DNA of 64,000 nt from CBDDGJ01 sp965199285 (GTDB taxonomy: Bacteria > Pseudomonadota > Alphaproteobacteria > RS24): positions 186,001 through 250,000 of the forward strand of contig OZ240687.1 of the NCBI GenBank assembly GCA_965199285.1, written 5' to 3'. Positions 49,648 through 59,378 of the stretch are shown here, piece by piece; the first letter of the stretch is position 1, and each line of letters starts with the position of its first letter. The position numbers were made by a program, and so were the translations under genes. A model generated the notes under the pieces. That model searched no databases, was not told the DNA's origin, and saw nothing but the letters and a program-made list of their open reading frames with translations.

Positions 49648-51534
49648 CTAATTTGCGTGACACACGGCAATTCCAAGCGGTGGCAACTTGATACTTATCG
49701 TCGCTGTTGTCGTGACGCGTGCCGGACAGTCGCCGAGTAATGTTGTGAATGTTTCTGAGGTGGCGTTGATCGCAATATTTAAGTGGCGTGGTTCGTTACT
49801 CGTATTTACAGCAATGATATATTCTCTTCCATTGTCAGGATCAATACGTGAGAATGCAAAGCCACGCCCACTATTATCACGCGTGCCATCTGCTTGTGGT
49901 TGATTGCGCTCGCTATATCGCAAAATACTATCGCCTTGCCGTAAGGCTTTGTGGGCCTGTCTAATTTCTGCATATTCAGAAATCGCGAGATAAAGCGGAT
50001 GGTCGCGATCAAAATTCTCGTCCGCTGTGGTCTTGTCCGTACCGATAAGGTTATTATCATTGTAAACGGCGACTTTACTTGGAAACAGGCTTTCACGGGC
50101 GAGCTGGTCATGCCCGTCACTGACAAAGCCTTGTTCATCGCCAGAATAAATCACGGGCACGCCCCGCATGAAGAACATCAGCGCATGGGCAAGTTTGGTT
50201 CGGGCGAGAAGCTCAGCTTGTGAAATATCAGGCATTGCAGATTTTAGCAGACCAGAAAAACGCCCCATATCATGATTGCCAAGAAAGGTTGGCTGTCGCC
50301 GCGCCGCAGCTTGTCCGCCGCGATAAATATCATCAGCATTAAAAAATTTAATCAAACGGTTCGTATCAGTTTTTTGTGAAATTACATCAAATATAGCAGA
50401 TTGAAATCCAAAATCCAAAACCTGATCAAATCCATCAACATGCGTAAAGCGCGCAAGAGCGCCAGGGTCAAAATCATAAACTTCGCCAAACATATAGAAA
50501 TCTTTAATGGCATGTGTTTGGGCGCGCGCTTTCATGGCAGGGAGAAATTGTCGCCAGAATTCACTATTGACATGACGCGTGGTATCAATGCGGAAACCAT
50601 CAACCCTATATTTATCAATCCAGCCCCCGAAAATATCAATCATCCCGGCAATCACGCGCGGATGCTCGGTGAAAATATCATCCAATCCACTAAAATCACC
50701 ATATAAAGAATCCTCACCTTCAAAACTTGTATTGCCGCGATTGTGATAATATTGAGGGTCATTAAGCCATGCTGGCGTTTTGACAGTCTCCTCACCCGCC
50801 GGAATGAAAGGCGTATAAGCATAATCATTGCGGATAAGTTTGGCAAAATTTTCAGCCGTTTGTAATTCATCGGCATCGCCCAAAAAACCATCATTGATAG
50901 CTTCATCATGAATACCGCCACGGGTGGTGTAAGGATAGTTTCCTTTATCGCGATAAGGACATGACGCATCGGCCTCTTGGTCTGGCCAGTCAGGGTCATG
51001 ACATTCACGATAATTAATGACATCGGCACTATGATTGGTGATGATATCCAAATACACTTTCATATTGCGCGCATGGGCGGCATCGATGAAAGCCTGTAAA
51101 TCCTCTTCTGTTCCCAGGTGCGGATCAGGTTTTGTAAAATCAGTAATCCAATAGCCATGATAGGCGGCGCTTTCATCGCCTTCCGGCCCTTGCACCGGCT
51201 TATTCTTATATATAGGACCAAGCCAAATAGCTGTAACGCCCATGCCTTGAATATAATCGAGTTTTTCAGTGAGGCCAACTAAATCACCACCATGATAAAA
51301 CCCCTTATGGGTAGGATCAAAACCATGATCGAGGCGGTTGCCGTCAATGCCACCACGGTCATTATCGGGATTGCCATTATTGAAGCGATCAGGCAACATA
51401 AAGTAAATCACTTCATCAGTCGCAGGACGCATAAGATAATGTGTGTCACTTACAGACTGCACGTCATTACTTTGATTCATCCAAACCAACCCCAAGCCAA
51501 TAATAGCGACTAAAGCAATAATAATGCGTTTCAT
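49648..51534 (-). CDS. GH13 alpha-amylase-family enzyme, exported
   Basis: A 628-aa amylase or cyclomaltodextrinase-like enzyme. An N-terminal hydrophobic segment (IIIALVAIIGLGLVWMN, residues 4-20) suggests an export signal or anchor. Catalytic residues are D317 (VDGFRIDT), E351 (MFGEVYDF) and D422 (FLGNHDMGRF), with region I YLDIITNHSAD. It is first of a two-gene unit with the cytosolic GH13 enzyme and divergent from the TonB-dependent receptor, so it likely degrades glucan outside the cytosol. Confidence 0.91.
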   Translation of the reverse strand: MKRIIIALVAIIGLGLVWMNQSNDVQSVSDTHYLMRPATDEVIYFMLPDRFNNGNPDNDRGGIDGNRLDHGFDPTHKGFYHGGDLVGLTEKLDYIQGMGVTAIWLGPIYKNKPVQGPEGDESAAYHGYWITDFTKPDPHLGTEEDLQAFIDAAHARNMKVYLDIITNHSADVINYRECHDPDWPDQEADASCPYRDKGNYPYTTRGGIHDEAINDGFLGDADELQTAENFAKLIRNDYAYTPFIPAGEETVKTPAWLNDPQYYHNRGNTSFEGEDSLYGDFSGLDDIFTEHPRVIAGMIDIFGGWIDKYRVDGFRIDTTRHVNSEFWRQFLPAMKARAQTHAIKDFYMFGEVYDFDPGALARFTHVDGFDQVLDFGFQSAIFDVISQKTDTNRLIKFFNADDIYRGGQAAARRQPTFLGNHDMGRFSGLLKSAMPDISQAELLARTKLAHALMFFMRGVPVIYSGDEQGFVSDGHDQLARESLFPSKVAVYNDNNLIGTDKTTADENFDRDHPLYLAISEYAEIRQAHKALRQGDSILRYSERNQPQADGTRDNSGRGFAFSRIDPDNGREYIIAVNTSNEPRHLNIAINATSETFTTLLGDCPARVTTTATISIKLPPLGIAVCHAN

Positions 51535-51872
51535 GTGTCTTTCCCTTTTGTGAATGTCTCTATAACAACTTTACTGAAAAATATACAAAATTTTGAGCAT
51601 TATAGAAAATAAATTTGAGAAAAAGAACGATTATTTTAATCACGATTTATATTTATTTAATAATAACAATTTATTATATGAAATTGGAATAAATTCTCTA
51701 TTTTTCACTGGAATGAAAATAATTGCATTTTTTTACATTTTTATGTTGCAATCGATGCGAGGCTCCTATAATTATTATGTATAGATTTAGTCTATTTGAA
51801 CATTAGGCTGTCTATGATACGAAAATATACATAAACCGTTTGGAGATATCTAAACGCACGGGAGGAGCTAAT
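51535..51872. promoter_or_regulatory. AT-rich divergent promoter region between amylase and TonB-dependent receptor genes
   Basis: A 338-bp gene-free stretch, clearly AT-rich. Toward the receptor, TTGCAA (51746-51751) and TATAAT (51767-51772) could be a -35/-10 pair, though the 15-bp spacer is short. ATCGAT at 51751-51756 falls in that spacer and could be the core of a LacI-type operator. The receptor ribosome site GGAGGAG is at 51861-51867. The amylase promoter must also lie here, but no clear -10 was picked. No convincing small gene was seen; the 63-codon frame at 51593-51784 lacks a ribosome site. Confidence 0.45.
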
Positions 51873-54674
51873 ATGTATAGTAAGATTAACAAAAGAAACC
51901 GTTTACTATCTGGCGTGGCGGCCATTTCATTATTGGCACCCATCGGGTCGGTTATGGCGCAGGATGAAGAGGTTGTGAGCGAAGTAACTGTGACAGGTAT
52001 TCGTCAGTCAATTAAATCTTCGATTAGCACAAAGCGAAATGCTGAGGCGATTGTGGAAGCCATTTCTGCGGAAGATATCGGCAAGCTGCCGGATGTCTCG
52101 ATTGCAGACTCAATTTCACGCCTGCCAGGCTTGGCGGCGCAACGTATACGTGGTCGCTCTTCAACTATTTCAGTTCGGGGTTTGGGGCCAGACTTCACAA
52201 CGGCTCTTTTGAATGGTCGAGAGCAGGTCACGACCAGCGCAAACCGTGGGGTGGAGTTTGATCAATATCCTGCTGAATTGATTAACTCAGTACAGATTTA
52301 TAAATCTCCGACCGCTAATCTGGTAGGGCAGGCTTTAGCCGGTACGACGGATATGAAAACGGTTCGTCCTCTTGATTATAATGGTCAGGCAATCAGAGTC
52401 TCCGGGCAATATGAAAGCAACGAAAATGAAAAGCGCTATGCGGCGGCTGAAGATGATGGTCATCGCTTGACAGCATCTTATATCGGGCGCAATGAAGATG
52501 AAACGATTGGCTGGATGGTTGCTTTTGCATCACAAAGCACCCCAATTCAAGGTGAATTTGTTCGCTATTGGGGACATGCTGGTTCTGGTGATAATAATTT
52601 TGTTGTTGGTGGCTTCGATCTTGGTATCGAATCTCGAGAGTTAGAGCGTGATTCTTTTGCTGTTGCACTTGACTTTGAGCCGAATGAAAAACTTGCTGTG
52701 TCAGTCGATTTGTTTCAAACAGATTTTGAAGATGGCGGAACGCATCACCGTGTAGAGACCCCAACACAATGGGGCAGAAATAGCGGTAATACAACAACAA
52801 GAACAGAAACGATAGATGGGAGTACATATCAACGTGCCGGCACATTTATGGGCGTAGGTATTTTTAATCGGAACGATCTAAACGTTAAGGACGCAGATCT
52901 TCTTGCGAGCGGGATTAATGTTGAGTATCAAGTGAATGAGCAATGGACGGTTGAGTTTGACTATGGGTATTCGGAAGTTGATCGTAGCGAGCGGGAAGCC
53001 GAAGCTTATTCAACCCTTACTGATGGTAATGGAAGCGTTGACTTTTTTGATATTAATTTTGATTATGGTGCAAATGGTTATCGCGTTGGTTCATCACAAA
53101 CCGGCTTTGATGATCCGAGTTTCGTATATTTGGGCGCGCCAGCTAATTGGGGCGGTTCAAACGTGCCAAATGGTAATCAGGCGGGGTTTGACAAAACATC
53201 CTTCATTGATGATGAGTTGGAAACCCTACGTCTTAGTGCAATAGCTGATGTCAGCGATTGGGAGTTTGATTTTCTTAACGAAATTCAAATCGGCATAAAC
53301 ATGTCGGACCGGACGAAAAGGCAATCAACGCGTGAGGAATTTCTTTATCTTGCAAATGGTATGAACGACGCGAGTAATTATCGCATCGCAGAAATTCCAT
53401 CCCAATATATATTGGGTGTGTCAGATTTTAGTTTTGCAGGCGGGTTTCCTGGGCAGTTAGCTATTAATACTAGCGCTCTTATCGCTTCTGATGTTTATAC
53501 ACGTACGCCGGATACTAGTCCAGGCGTGCTCGCGCGGACATGGTCTGTTGAGGAAGACGTTCTTACGCTCTACGCGATGGGTAAATTCGAGAGCGAGATC
53601 GGCACTATTCCGGCAAGCGGTAATTATGGTCTGCAACTTGTTGATACCGAACAAAGCACAAGTGGTTATGCTTTGACAGGGGATGCTGTCGCGAGTTTGG
53701 CAGCAGGTGATCCTTTCCCGCGTGCGAGTGGGAGCCATAGTTACGATCATATCTTGCCGAGCGTTAATATTGTGCTTGAACTGCAAGAAGATGTCTTGCT
53801 GAAACTATCAGCCGCAAAAGTTCTTGCCCGCGCGCGGATGGATCAGATACGTGCTTCACAAGAGGTGGATACCGATAATATTACAAATTGTGCGAGTGGC
53901 GATTTTAGTCGGGTTAATCTATCGCAGGGGCAAACCTGTTTAACCTCAAATGGTGGTAACCCAAATTTAAAACCATATGAAGCCGATCAGTTTGATATTT
54001 CTTACGAGCGTTATTTTGCCGATGGTGAAGGTAGTTTTGCTTTCGCTCTGTTCCATAAGGAATTGAAAAACTACGTCGATGGTAAGAGAACCGTTCTTGT
54101 TCATTCTCCCGAATTGGCGACTGTTATTTATGGTGCTGACGCTGTTGCGGCTAATCCTGAAATTGCTTATATCAAAAGTAATGTTGATTCGAATGCGTCT
54201 GATGCAGGATGGATGCGTGGCTATGAATTTTCTTTCAATGTCCCGCTTACGGGTCTGCTAGAAAATTGGGGTATATCAGGCAGCTATTCATTCACGGATA
54301 GTGAAGTTGACCCCGATAAGGATGGAAATAAAACAACCGTTCCTGGTCTGTCCCGCAAAGTGCAAAATGCTTCGCTTTGGTATGATGATGAAAAGGGGCT
54401 TTCGGGCAAAATTAGTATGCGTAAGCGGGATTCTTTCCTTGGCGAAATTCGTAACTTTGATGGCAGTCCTAATAATCAAAATATCGCCTCTGAAACAATT
54501 ATCGATGCTCAACTGGGCTATGAGTTTCAGCAGGGACAATTTGAAGGTCTAAGCATTTTGCTACAAGCAAATAATTTAACCGACGAAGACTATGTGGAGT
54601 TTTCGAATACGGGCATTATCAGACATGCTACTTATGGAGCAACCTATATTTTGGGCGTAAGTTATAAATATTAA
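51873..54674 (+). CDS. TonB-dependent receptor, probable maltodextrin transporter
   Basis: A 933-aa outer-membrane receptor. The signal peptide is residues 1-29 (cleavage after SVMA). A TonB-box-like EVTVTG at 37-42 leads into IRQSIKSSISTKRNAEAIVE. The plug motifs DIGKLPDVSIADSISRLPGL and ISVRGLGPDF mark the carbohydrate-type receptors of Caulobacter and Xanthomonas. The barrel ends in an aromatic-rich C-terminus (YGATYILGVSYKY). The ATG at 51873 has GGAGGAG five bases upstream; the longer frame from 51840 is unlikely. It is isolated from the next gene by a terminator. Confidence 0.94.
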   Translation: MYSKINKRNRLLSGVAAISLLAPIGSVMAQDEEVVSEVTVTGIRQSIKSSISTKRNAEAIVEAISAEDIGKLPDVSIADSISRLPGLAAQRIRGRSSTISVRGLGPDFTTALLNGREQVTTSANRGVEFDQYPAELINSVQIYKSPTANLVGQALAGTTDMKTVRPLDYNGQAIRVSGQYESNENEKRYAAAEDDGHRLTASYIGRNEDETIGWMVAFASQSTPIQGEFVRYWGHAGSGDNNFVVGGFDLGIESRELERDSFAVALDFEPNEKLAVSVDLFQTDFEDGGTHHRVETPTQWGRNSGNTTTRTETIDGSTYQRAGTFMGVGIFNRNDLNVKDADLLASGINVEYQVNEQWTVEFDYGYSEVDRSEREAEAYSTLTDGNGSVDFFDINFDYGANGYRVGSSQTGFDDPSFVYLGAPANWGGSNVPNGNQAGFDKTSFIDDELETLRLSAIADVSDWEFDFLNEIQIGINMSDRTKRQSTREEFLYLANGMNDASNYRIAEIPSQYILGVSDFSFAGGFPGQLAINTSALIASDVYTRTPDTSPGVLARTWSVEEDVLTLYAMGKFESEIGTIPASGNYGLQLVDTEQSTSGYALTGDAVASLAAGDPFPRASGSHSYDHILPSVNIVLELQEDVLLKLSAAKVLARARMDQIRASQEVDTDNITNCASGDFSRVNLSQGQTCLTSNGGNPNLKPYEADQFDISYERYFADGEGSFAFALFHKELKNYVDGKRTVLVHSPELATVIYGADAVAANPEIAYIKSNVDSNASDAGWMRGYEFSFNVPLTGLLENWGISGSYSFTDSEVDPDKDGNKTTVPGLSRKVQNASLWYDDEKGLSGKISMRKRDSFLGEIRNFDGSPNNQNIASETIIDAQLGYEFQQGQFEGLSILLQANNLTDEDYVEFSNTGIIRHATYGATYILGVSYKY

Positions 54675-54708
54675 TTGTTCTATTTTTTAATATAGAATAA
54701 CCTCCTAC

Positions 54709-54742
54709 CCCTCCACCGGTTTACTGGTGGAGGGTTCTTTTT
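54709..54742 (+). terminator. Rho-independent terminator after the TonB-dependent receptor gene
   Basis: A perfect 9-bp stem, CCCTCCACC (54709-54717) with GGTGGAGGG (54726-54734), has an 8-nt loop and then TTCTTTTT. It may be read through in part to express the halogenase-family gene, whose start is only 14 bp further on. Confidence 0.9.
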
Positions 54743-54755
54743 AAAGTTCAATCAT

Positions 54756-56264
54756 ATGCAAAAGGAAATCAAAAATATTATTATTGTCGGGGGCGGCACG
54801 GCAGGCTGGATGTCGGCGGCGCTTATGGCGAAGCGGTTTGCCCAGACACATAAAATTACCGTGATTGAATCCGAGCAAATTGGTACGGTCGGCGTCGGCG
54901 AGGCTACGATTCCAGGGATAAGGGATTTGAACGCTATTCTTGGGTTTGATGAAAATGAATTTATGCGCGAAACGCAAGCGACAATTAAACTCGGTATAGA
55001 GTTCAATAATTGGAATTATCAAGATAGCTCTTATATGCATGGCTTTGGTAATCTTGGTTATAATTTAGCAGGGGTAAGTTTTCATCACTATTGGTTGCGC
55101 TATCTTGCGAATGGTGGCAAAAATGATATCTGGGCTTATGCGCCTTCAGTGCGGGCGGCTTATAGCCATAAATTTGAACGGATTGAAACATTTCACAAAA
55201 GCCCGATAGAAGGACCAACGCAGGCGTTTCATTTCGATGCTGGCCTTTATGCTAAATATTTACGTAAATTTGCTGAAAGCTTAGGGGTTGTTCGGCAAGA
55301 GGGCATAATTGCGTCTGTGCAAAAGCATGGCGAGACCGGTTTTCTCATCGGTGTGAAGCTGCAAACGGGCGAGGTTTTTGAAGGCGATTTCTTTGTCGAT
55401 TGTTCAGGTTTCCGCTCTTTGCTTTTAGGACAAGAGCTAGGGGTGGCGTATCAGGATTGGTCTAAATGGTTGCCCTGTGACCGCGCAATCGCTATCCCTT
55501 GCGCGCGGGGCAATGAACGTTTGCTCCCTTACACTAAAGCAACCGCCCATAGTGCAGGCTGGCAATGGCGGATTCCGCTGCAGCATCGCACCGGCAATGG
55601 GCATGTTTATAGCAGTTCTTTTATGGATGATGATGAGGGGTTGGATATTCTGCTGGCGAATCTCGATAATAGGCCGACAGCTGAACCCAATAAAATTCGT
55701 TTTACGACAGGTCGCCGTGAAAAATTCTGGCATAAGAATTGTGTTGCAATTGGTCTGTCTGGCGGGTTTTTGGAACCGCTGGAGTCGACATCAATTCACC
55801 TTATTCAAAATCATATAGGCAAGCTTTTGCAGTTCTTCCCGCAAAAAGACATTTCGCAATCCTTGCAAGATGAATATAATCGGCAAGCTGCTCAAGAGTT
55901 TGAGCTTATTCGTGACTTTTTAATCGTGCATTATTATGTAACTGAGCGCGATGATAGCCAATTCTGGAAATATTGCCGCAATATGGAGATTCCCGATACG
56001 TTACGGGCAAAATTGGATTTATTCGTGGAAGCGGGACGTTTTTACACATCTTATGAAGATTTGTTTCGTCCGGCAAGTTGGCTACAAGTCATGTTGGGTC
56101 AGGGACTGATGCCGAAACAATATCATCCTATGGCAGATCAGATTTCTGAAAATCAGCTCAAAGAGGCGCTTGCTAATATTGAGAAAATTATAAACCGTGG
56201 GGTTGCCATGATGAGTTCGCATGAGGAATTTATCGAAAAAAATTGTCAAGCAAATGTGATGTAA
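54756..56264 (+). CDS. Flavin-dependent tryptophan-halogenase-family protein
   Basis: A 502-aa member of the FAD-dependent halogenase family. The motifs for halogenation are present: FAD loop GGGTAGWM (12-19), the halogenating Lys K78 (TIKLGIEFNNW), the family signature W-x-W-x-I-P at W269-P274, and a Glu at E343 in FLEPLESTSIHLI. The substrate is unknown; many such proteins sit beside TonB-dependent receptors in proteobacterial carbohydrate loci and are not true tryptophan halogenases. No flavin reductase gene is adjacent. It is the last gene of the glucan locus before serS. Confidence 0.9.
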   Translation: MQKEIKNIIIVGGGTAGWMSAALMAKRFAQTHKITVIESEQIGTVGVGEATIPGIRDLNAILGFDENEFMRETQATIKLGIEFNNWNYQDSSYMHGFGNLGYNLAGVSFHHYWLRYLANGGKNDIWAYAPSVRAAYSHKFERIETFHKSPIEGPTQAFHFDAGLYAKYLRKFAESLGVVRQEGIIASVQKHGETGFLIGVKLQTGEVFEGDFFVDCSGFRSLLLGQELGVAYQDWSKWLPCDRAIAIPCARGNERLLPYTKATAHSAGWQWRIPLQHRTGNGHVYSSSFMDDDEGLDILLANLDNRPTAEPNKIRFTTGRREKFWHKNCVAIGLSGGFLEPLESTSIHLIQNHIGKLLQFFPQKDISQSLQDEYNRQAAQEFELIRDFLIVHYYVTERDDSQFWKYCRNMEIPDTLRAKLDLFVEAGRFYTSYEDLFRPASWLQVMLGQGLMPKQYHPMADQISENQLKEALANIEKIINRGVAMMSSHEEFIEKNCQANVM

Positions 56265-56331
56265 AACTTCATAAAGCCGAAGCTAACACAAACTGCTAGA
56301 CAAATAATCAAGAGTGATTTATGGCTATGCC

Positions 56332-57615
56332 ATGCTTGATATTCAGCTCATTAAACAATCACCAGACGAGATTGATCAACGCTTTTCCGAGCGCGGATTT
56401 GCGCCGCAATCCGAACGTCTTATTGGATTGGATGAGCGCCGCCGTGAAGCGGTAAGACAGGCGCAAGAGATACAAACCGAACGCAATGAAAAATCCAAAA
56501 AAATAGGGCACGCCAAAGCGCAAGGTGATGAAGCGACGGCCAAAACATTAATGCAAGAGGTAACGGCACTAAAGCAAGCTCTGGCGCAAGCCGAAGAAGC
56601 GCAACGCCAAGCTGATGTGGCGTTAAAGCAAGCTTTGGCAGAGCTTCCCAATCTCGCCCTTGCCGATGTGCCGGTGGGAGAAGATGAAACCGCCAATCTG
56701 GAAATTAGAAAATGGGGGGAGGTCACGCCATCCGAAACCGCGACCCCGCATTTTGAAATTGGTGAGATGATGGGGCAGATGGATTTTGAGCTGGCAGCCT
56801 CCATATCAGGGGCGCGATTTGTGATTTTGCGCCGCGATTTGGCACGCTTAGAGCGCGCGCTTGGCAATTTTATGATTGACTTACATAGCACTGAATTTGG
56901 TTATGAAGAGGTTTCAGCACCGGTGCTGGTGCGCGATGAGGTTTTGTTTGGAACCGGGCAATTGCCAAAATTTGCTGATGATTCATTTCGCACCGAAAAC
57001 GGCTATTGGCTTGCTCCCACAGCGGAAGCCATGTTGACCAATCTTGTTCGTGAGGCAATTCATGATGTTGAGACATTTCCCTTACGGTTTACGGCATGGA
57101 CGCAATGCTTTCGTTCCGAAGCCGGTGCGGCAGGGCGCGATACAAGGGGGATGATCCGCCAGCATCAATTTGGCAAAGTGGAGCTGGTGAGCATTGTTGA
57201 AGCAGAGGATGGGTTAGATGAATTGGAGCGCATGACCGCTTGTGCGGAAGAGGTGTTAAAACGCTTGCAACTTCCCTATCGGGTGATGCTGTTGTCAACC
57301 GGTGATATGGGCTTTGCCGCTTGCAAGACTTATGATTTGGAAGTGTGGATGCCCGGCCAGCAATCCTATCGGGAAATTTCCAGCTGCTCTTATTGTGGTG
57401 ACTTTCAAGCCCGCCGGATGAATGCGCGATGGCGTGCGGTGGGCGATAAGCAAACGCATTTTGTCCATACGCTAAACGGCTCAGCGCTGGCGATTGGCCG
57501 CACGCTTGCGGCGCTTTTGGAAAATTATTATCAAGGCAATGGGGTGGTTGCCATTCCCGATATGTTGCAAAATTATATGGGCGGGCAGACAGAGCTTCAG
57601 GTGCAAGATGGCTAA
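56332..57615 (+). CDS. serS: Serine--tRNA ligase
   Basis: A class II synthetase of 427 aa. The N-terminal coiled-coil arm (about 30-100, RREAVRQAQEIQTERNEK onward) binds the tRNA-Ser variable arm. Motif 2 (CFRSEAGAAGRDTRGMIRQH) and the serine-binding YREISSCSYCGDFQARR are intact. The frame opens at a GTG at 56314, but MLDIQLIK from 56332 matches the family N-terminus; neither start has a strong ribosome site. It overlaps surE by 8 bp. Confidence 0.95.
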   Translation: MLDIQLIKQSPDEIDQRFSERGFAPQSERLIGLDERRREAVRQAQEIQTERNEKSKKIGHAKAQGDEATAKTLMQEVTALKQALAQAEEAQRQADVALKQALAELPNLALADVPVGEDETANLEIRKWGEVTPSETATPHFEIGEMMGQMDFELAASISGARFVILRRDLARLERALGNFMIDLHSTEFGYEEVSAPVLVRDEVLFGTGQLPKFADDSFRTENGYWLAPTAEAMLTNLVREAIHDVETFPLRFTAWTQCFRSEAGAAGRDTRGMIRQHQFGKVELVSIVEAEDGLDELERMTACAEEVLKRLQLPYRVMLLSTGDMGFAACKTYDLEVWMPGQQSYREISSCSYCGDFQARRMNARWRAVGDKQTHFVHTLNGSALAIGRTLAALLENYYQGNGVVAIPDMLQNYMGGQTELQVQDG

Positions 57616-58381
57616 AAAAATCGGCCGTATTCTGGTGACAAATGATGATGGGATTGATGCCCCCGGCTTAAAAGCCGCCCAGCATATTGCGCGATGTTTA
57701 AGTGATGATGTTTGGGTGGTTGCGCCCGCCCAACAGCAAAGCGGGGCAAGCCATTCGATTAGTTTGGGAAAGCCCTTGCGTCTCTTCAAGCAGGGGCGGC
57801 AACGCTATGCGACCAATGGCACGCCCGCCGATTGCGTGATGTTGGCCATGCACTCTTTATTTACAGATCATAAGCCAGATTTGGTTTTATCGGGGGTTAA
57901 TTTTGGGCAAAATATTGCCGAAGATGTGTCTTATTCTGGCACGGTTGCGGGCGCAAAGGAGGGGACGGTTTTTGATATTCGCTCCATCGCTCTTAGCCAG
58001 GCCCTAAATCCAAATCGCGATTGGGCGGTGGATTTTAAGGTCGCCGAAACCTATGCGCCGGATATTATTCGCAAGCTCTATCAGCTAGAATGGGCAAAGG
58101 GTAGATTTGTGAATATTAATTTCCCTTCCGTAAAGGGAAAGCCCGACATACGCATCACCAAACAGGGGAAGCGGAACCATCGCTTATTGCAACTTACCGA
58201 ATATGAAGACCCGCATGGCGAGCCATTTTTTTGGTATGATTTTTTGCGTACCCCCCAACGCCCTGGCAAGGGAACCGATTTGGAAGCGATTATTGAGGGC
58301 GCCATTTCTATCACGCCGCTTACAATGGATCATAGCGATGCGCGCATGGCAAAACACTTGCAGGCGCAATTTTCAAAATAA
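57608..58381 (+). CDS. surE: 5'/3'-nucleotidase SurE
   Basis: A survival-protein-E nucleotidase acting on nucleoside monophosphates, 257 aa. Metal-binding D13-D14 lie in TNDDGIDAPG, with further ligands in QQQSGASHSIS and SGVNFGQNIAEDVSYSGTVA. The start at 57608 is inside the last codons of serS; the longer frame from 57494 is serS in another register. The usual downstream pcm gene is missing here, and a LytM lipoprotein follows directly. Confidence 0.94.
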   Translation: MAKKIGRILVTNDDGIDAPGLKAAQHIARCLSDDVWVVAPAQQQSGASHSISLGKPLRLFKQGRQRYATNGTPADCVMLAMHSLFTDHKPDLVLSGVNFGQNIAEDVSYSGTVAGAKEGTVFDIRSIALSQALNPNRDWAVDFKVAETYAPDIIRKLYQLEWAKGRFVNINFPSVKGKPDIRITKQGKRNHRLLQLTEYEDPHGEPFFWYDFLRTPQRPGKGTDLEAIIEGAISITPLTMDHSDARMAKHLQAQFSK

Positions 58382-58399
58382 GCTGCTATAATAAAGAGG

Positions 58400-59284
58400 A
58401 TGAATGATTCCTCACATTATGTAATTCTTGCCCTTGCTTTTTTCATTGCGGGGTGCGGTTCATATCAAAGCAATTATTGGTATGATGGCGAGCGCGACCC
58501 CAATCAAAAGCCGCCTCGAATTGCGCCGCACGCATCATCGCAAAACGCAAGTTCAGACAATATTATCGTCACGCAAGGGGATACATATTATAGCCTCGCC
58601 CGCGCTTATCAGGTCGATTTGCGGGCGCTGATTGAAGTGAATAAAGCGCGCCCACCTTATGCGTTAAAAAAAGGACAAAGGCTAAAGCTGCCCATCCGTA
58701 AAATTCATAAAGTGAAAAAGGGAGACACGCTCTATAATATCTCACGGCGTTACCATATCGATCTGCCGCGCTTGCTGGCGCAAAATAATTTACAAGCCCC
58801 TTATCAGATTTTTATTGGGCAGGAGATTTTTGTAAATGCAAGCGGCGCTGCAAAACCAAAAAAGCGGCAAAAACCAAAAGCCGTTGCCAGCGCGCTTAAG
58901 ACGCTCTCCCCATCTGGTCGGTTTCTCATGCCGGTTAAGGGGAGGGTTATTTCCCGCTTTGGTCCTAAACAGGGCGGGCTTTATAATGATGGCATTGATA
59001 TTGCCGCCCCCAAAGGAACTTCCATTCGCGCGGCGGAGGCGGGCGTGGTTTTATATGTCGGCAATGACATAAAATCACTTGGTAATTTAATGATTATCCA
59101 TCATGGCAATGGCTGGATTTCATCTTACGGGAATATGGATGGCTTTGCCGCAAAACAGGGTGAAAAAATACGGCGCGGGCAAATTATTGGGCGGGTCGGG
59201 CAGAGCGGCAATGCAAAACAGCCGCAACTTCATTTTGAATTGCGGCGGCATAAAAATGCGGTTAATCCGCAAAAATATATATAA
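58400..59284 (+). CDS. LysM/LytM lipoprotein, NlpD-like, with degenerate peptidase site
   Basis: A 294-aa lipoprotein. The lipobox cysteine is C19 (FFIAGC). Two LysM domains follow, at about 53-97 (VTQGDTYYSLARAYQVDL) and 99-142 (HKVKKGDTLYNISRRYHIDL), then a C-terminal M23/LytM domain from about 173. The zinc ligands are replaced: NDGIDIAAP has Asn where active enzymes have His, SSYGNM lacks the usual His, and QLHFEL has lost the first His of HxH. It is therefore predicted to be non-catalytic, like NlpD or EnvC, activating amidases at division. The surE context agrees. Confidence 0.88.
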   Translation: MNDSSHYVILALAFFIAGCGSYQSNYWYDGERDPNQKPPRIAPHASSQNASSDNIIVTQGDTYYSLARAYQVDLRALIEVNKARPPYALKKGQRLKLPIRKIHKVKKGDTLYNISRRYHIDLPRLLAQNNLQAPYQIFIGQEIFVNASGAAKPKKRQKPKAVASALKTLSPSGRFLMPVKGRVISRFGPKQGGLYNDGIDIAAPKGTSIRAAEAGVVLYVGNDIKSLGNLMIIHHGNGWISSYGNMDGFAAKQGEKIRRGQIIGRVGQSGNAKQPQLHFELRRHKNAVNPQKYI

Positions 59285-59378
59285 TTTGATGCTAAGCCTT
59301 GCAGGAATCAGAAATAATTTATAGATTGCAAACCGATAAATTATTTATAATGAGCTAACTTATGGGGGAAGAAAGACC

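Noticed and set aside
51593..51784. 63-codon open frame in the amylase/receptor intergenic region
   Set aside because: AT-rich, low-complexity translation, no ribosome site, and it overlaps the probable promoter of the receptor gene.
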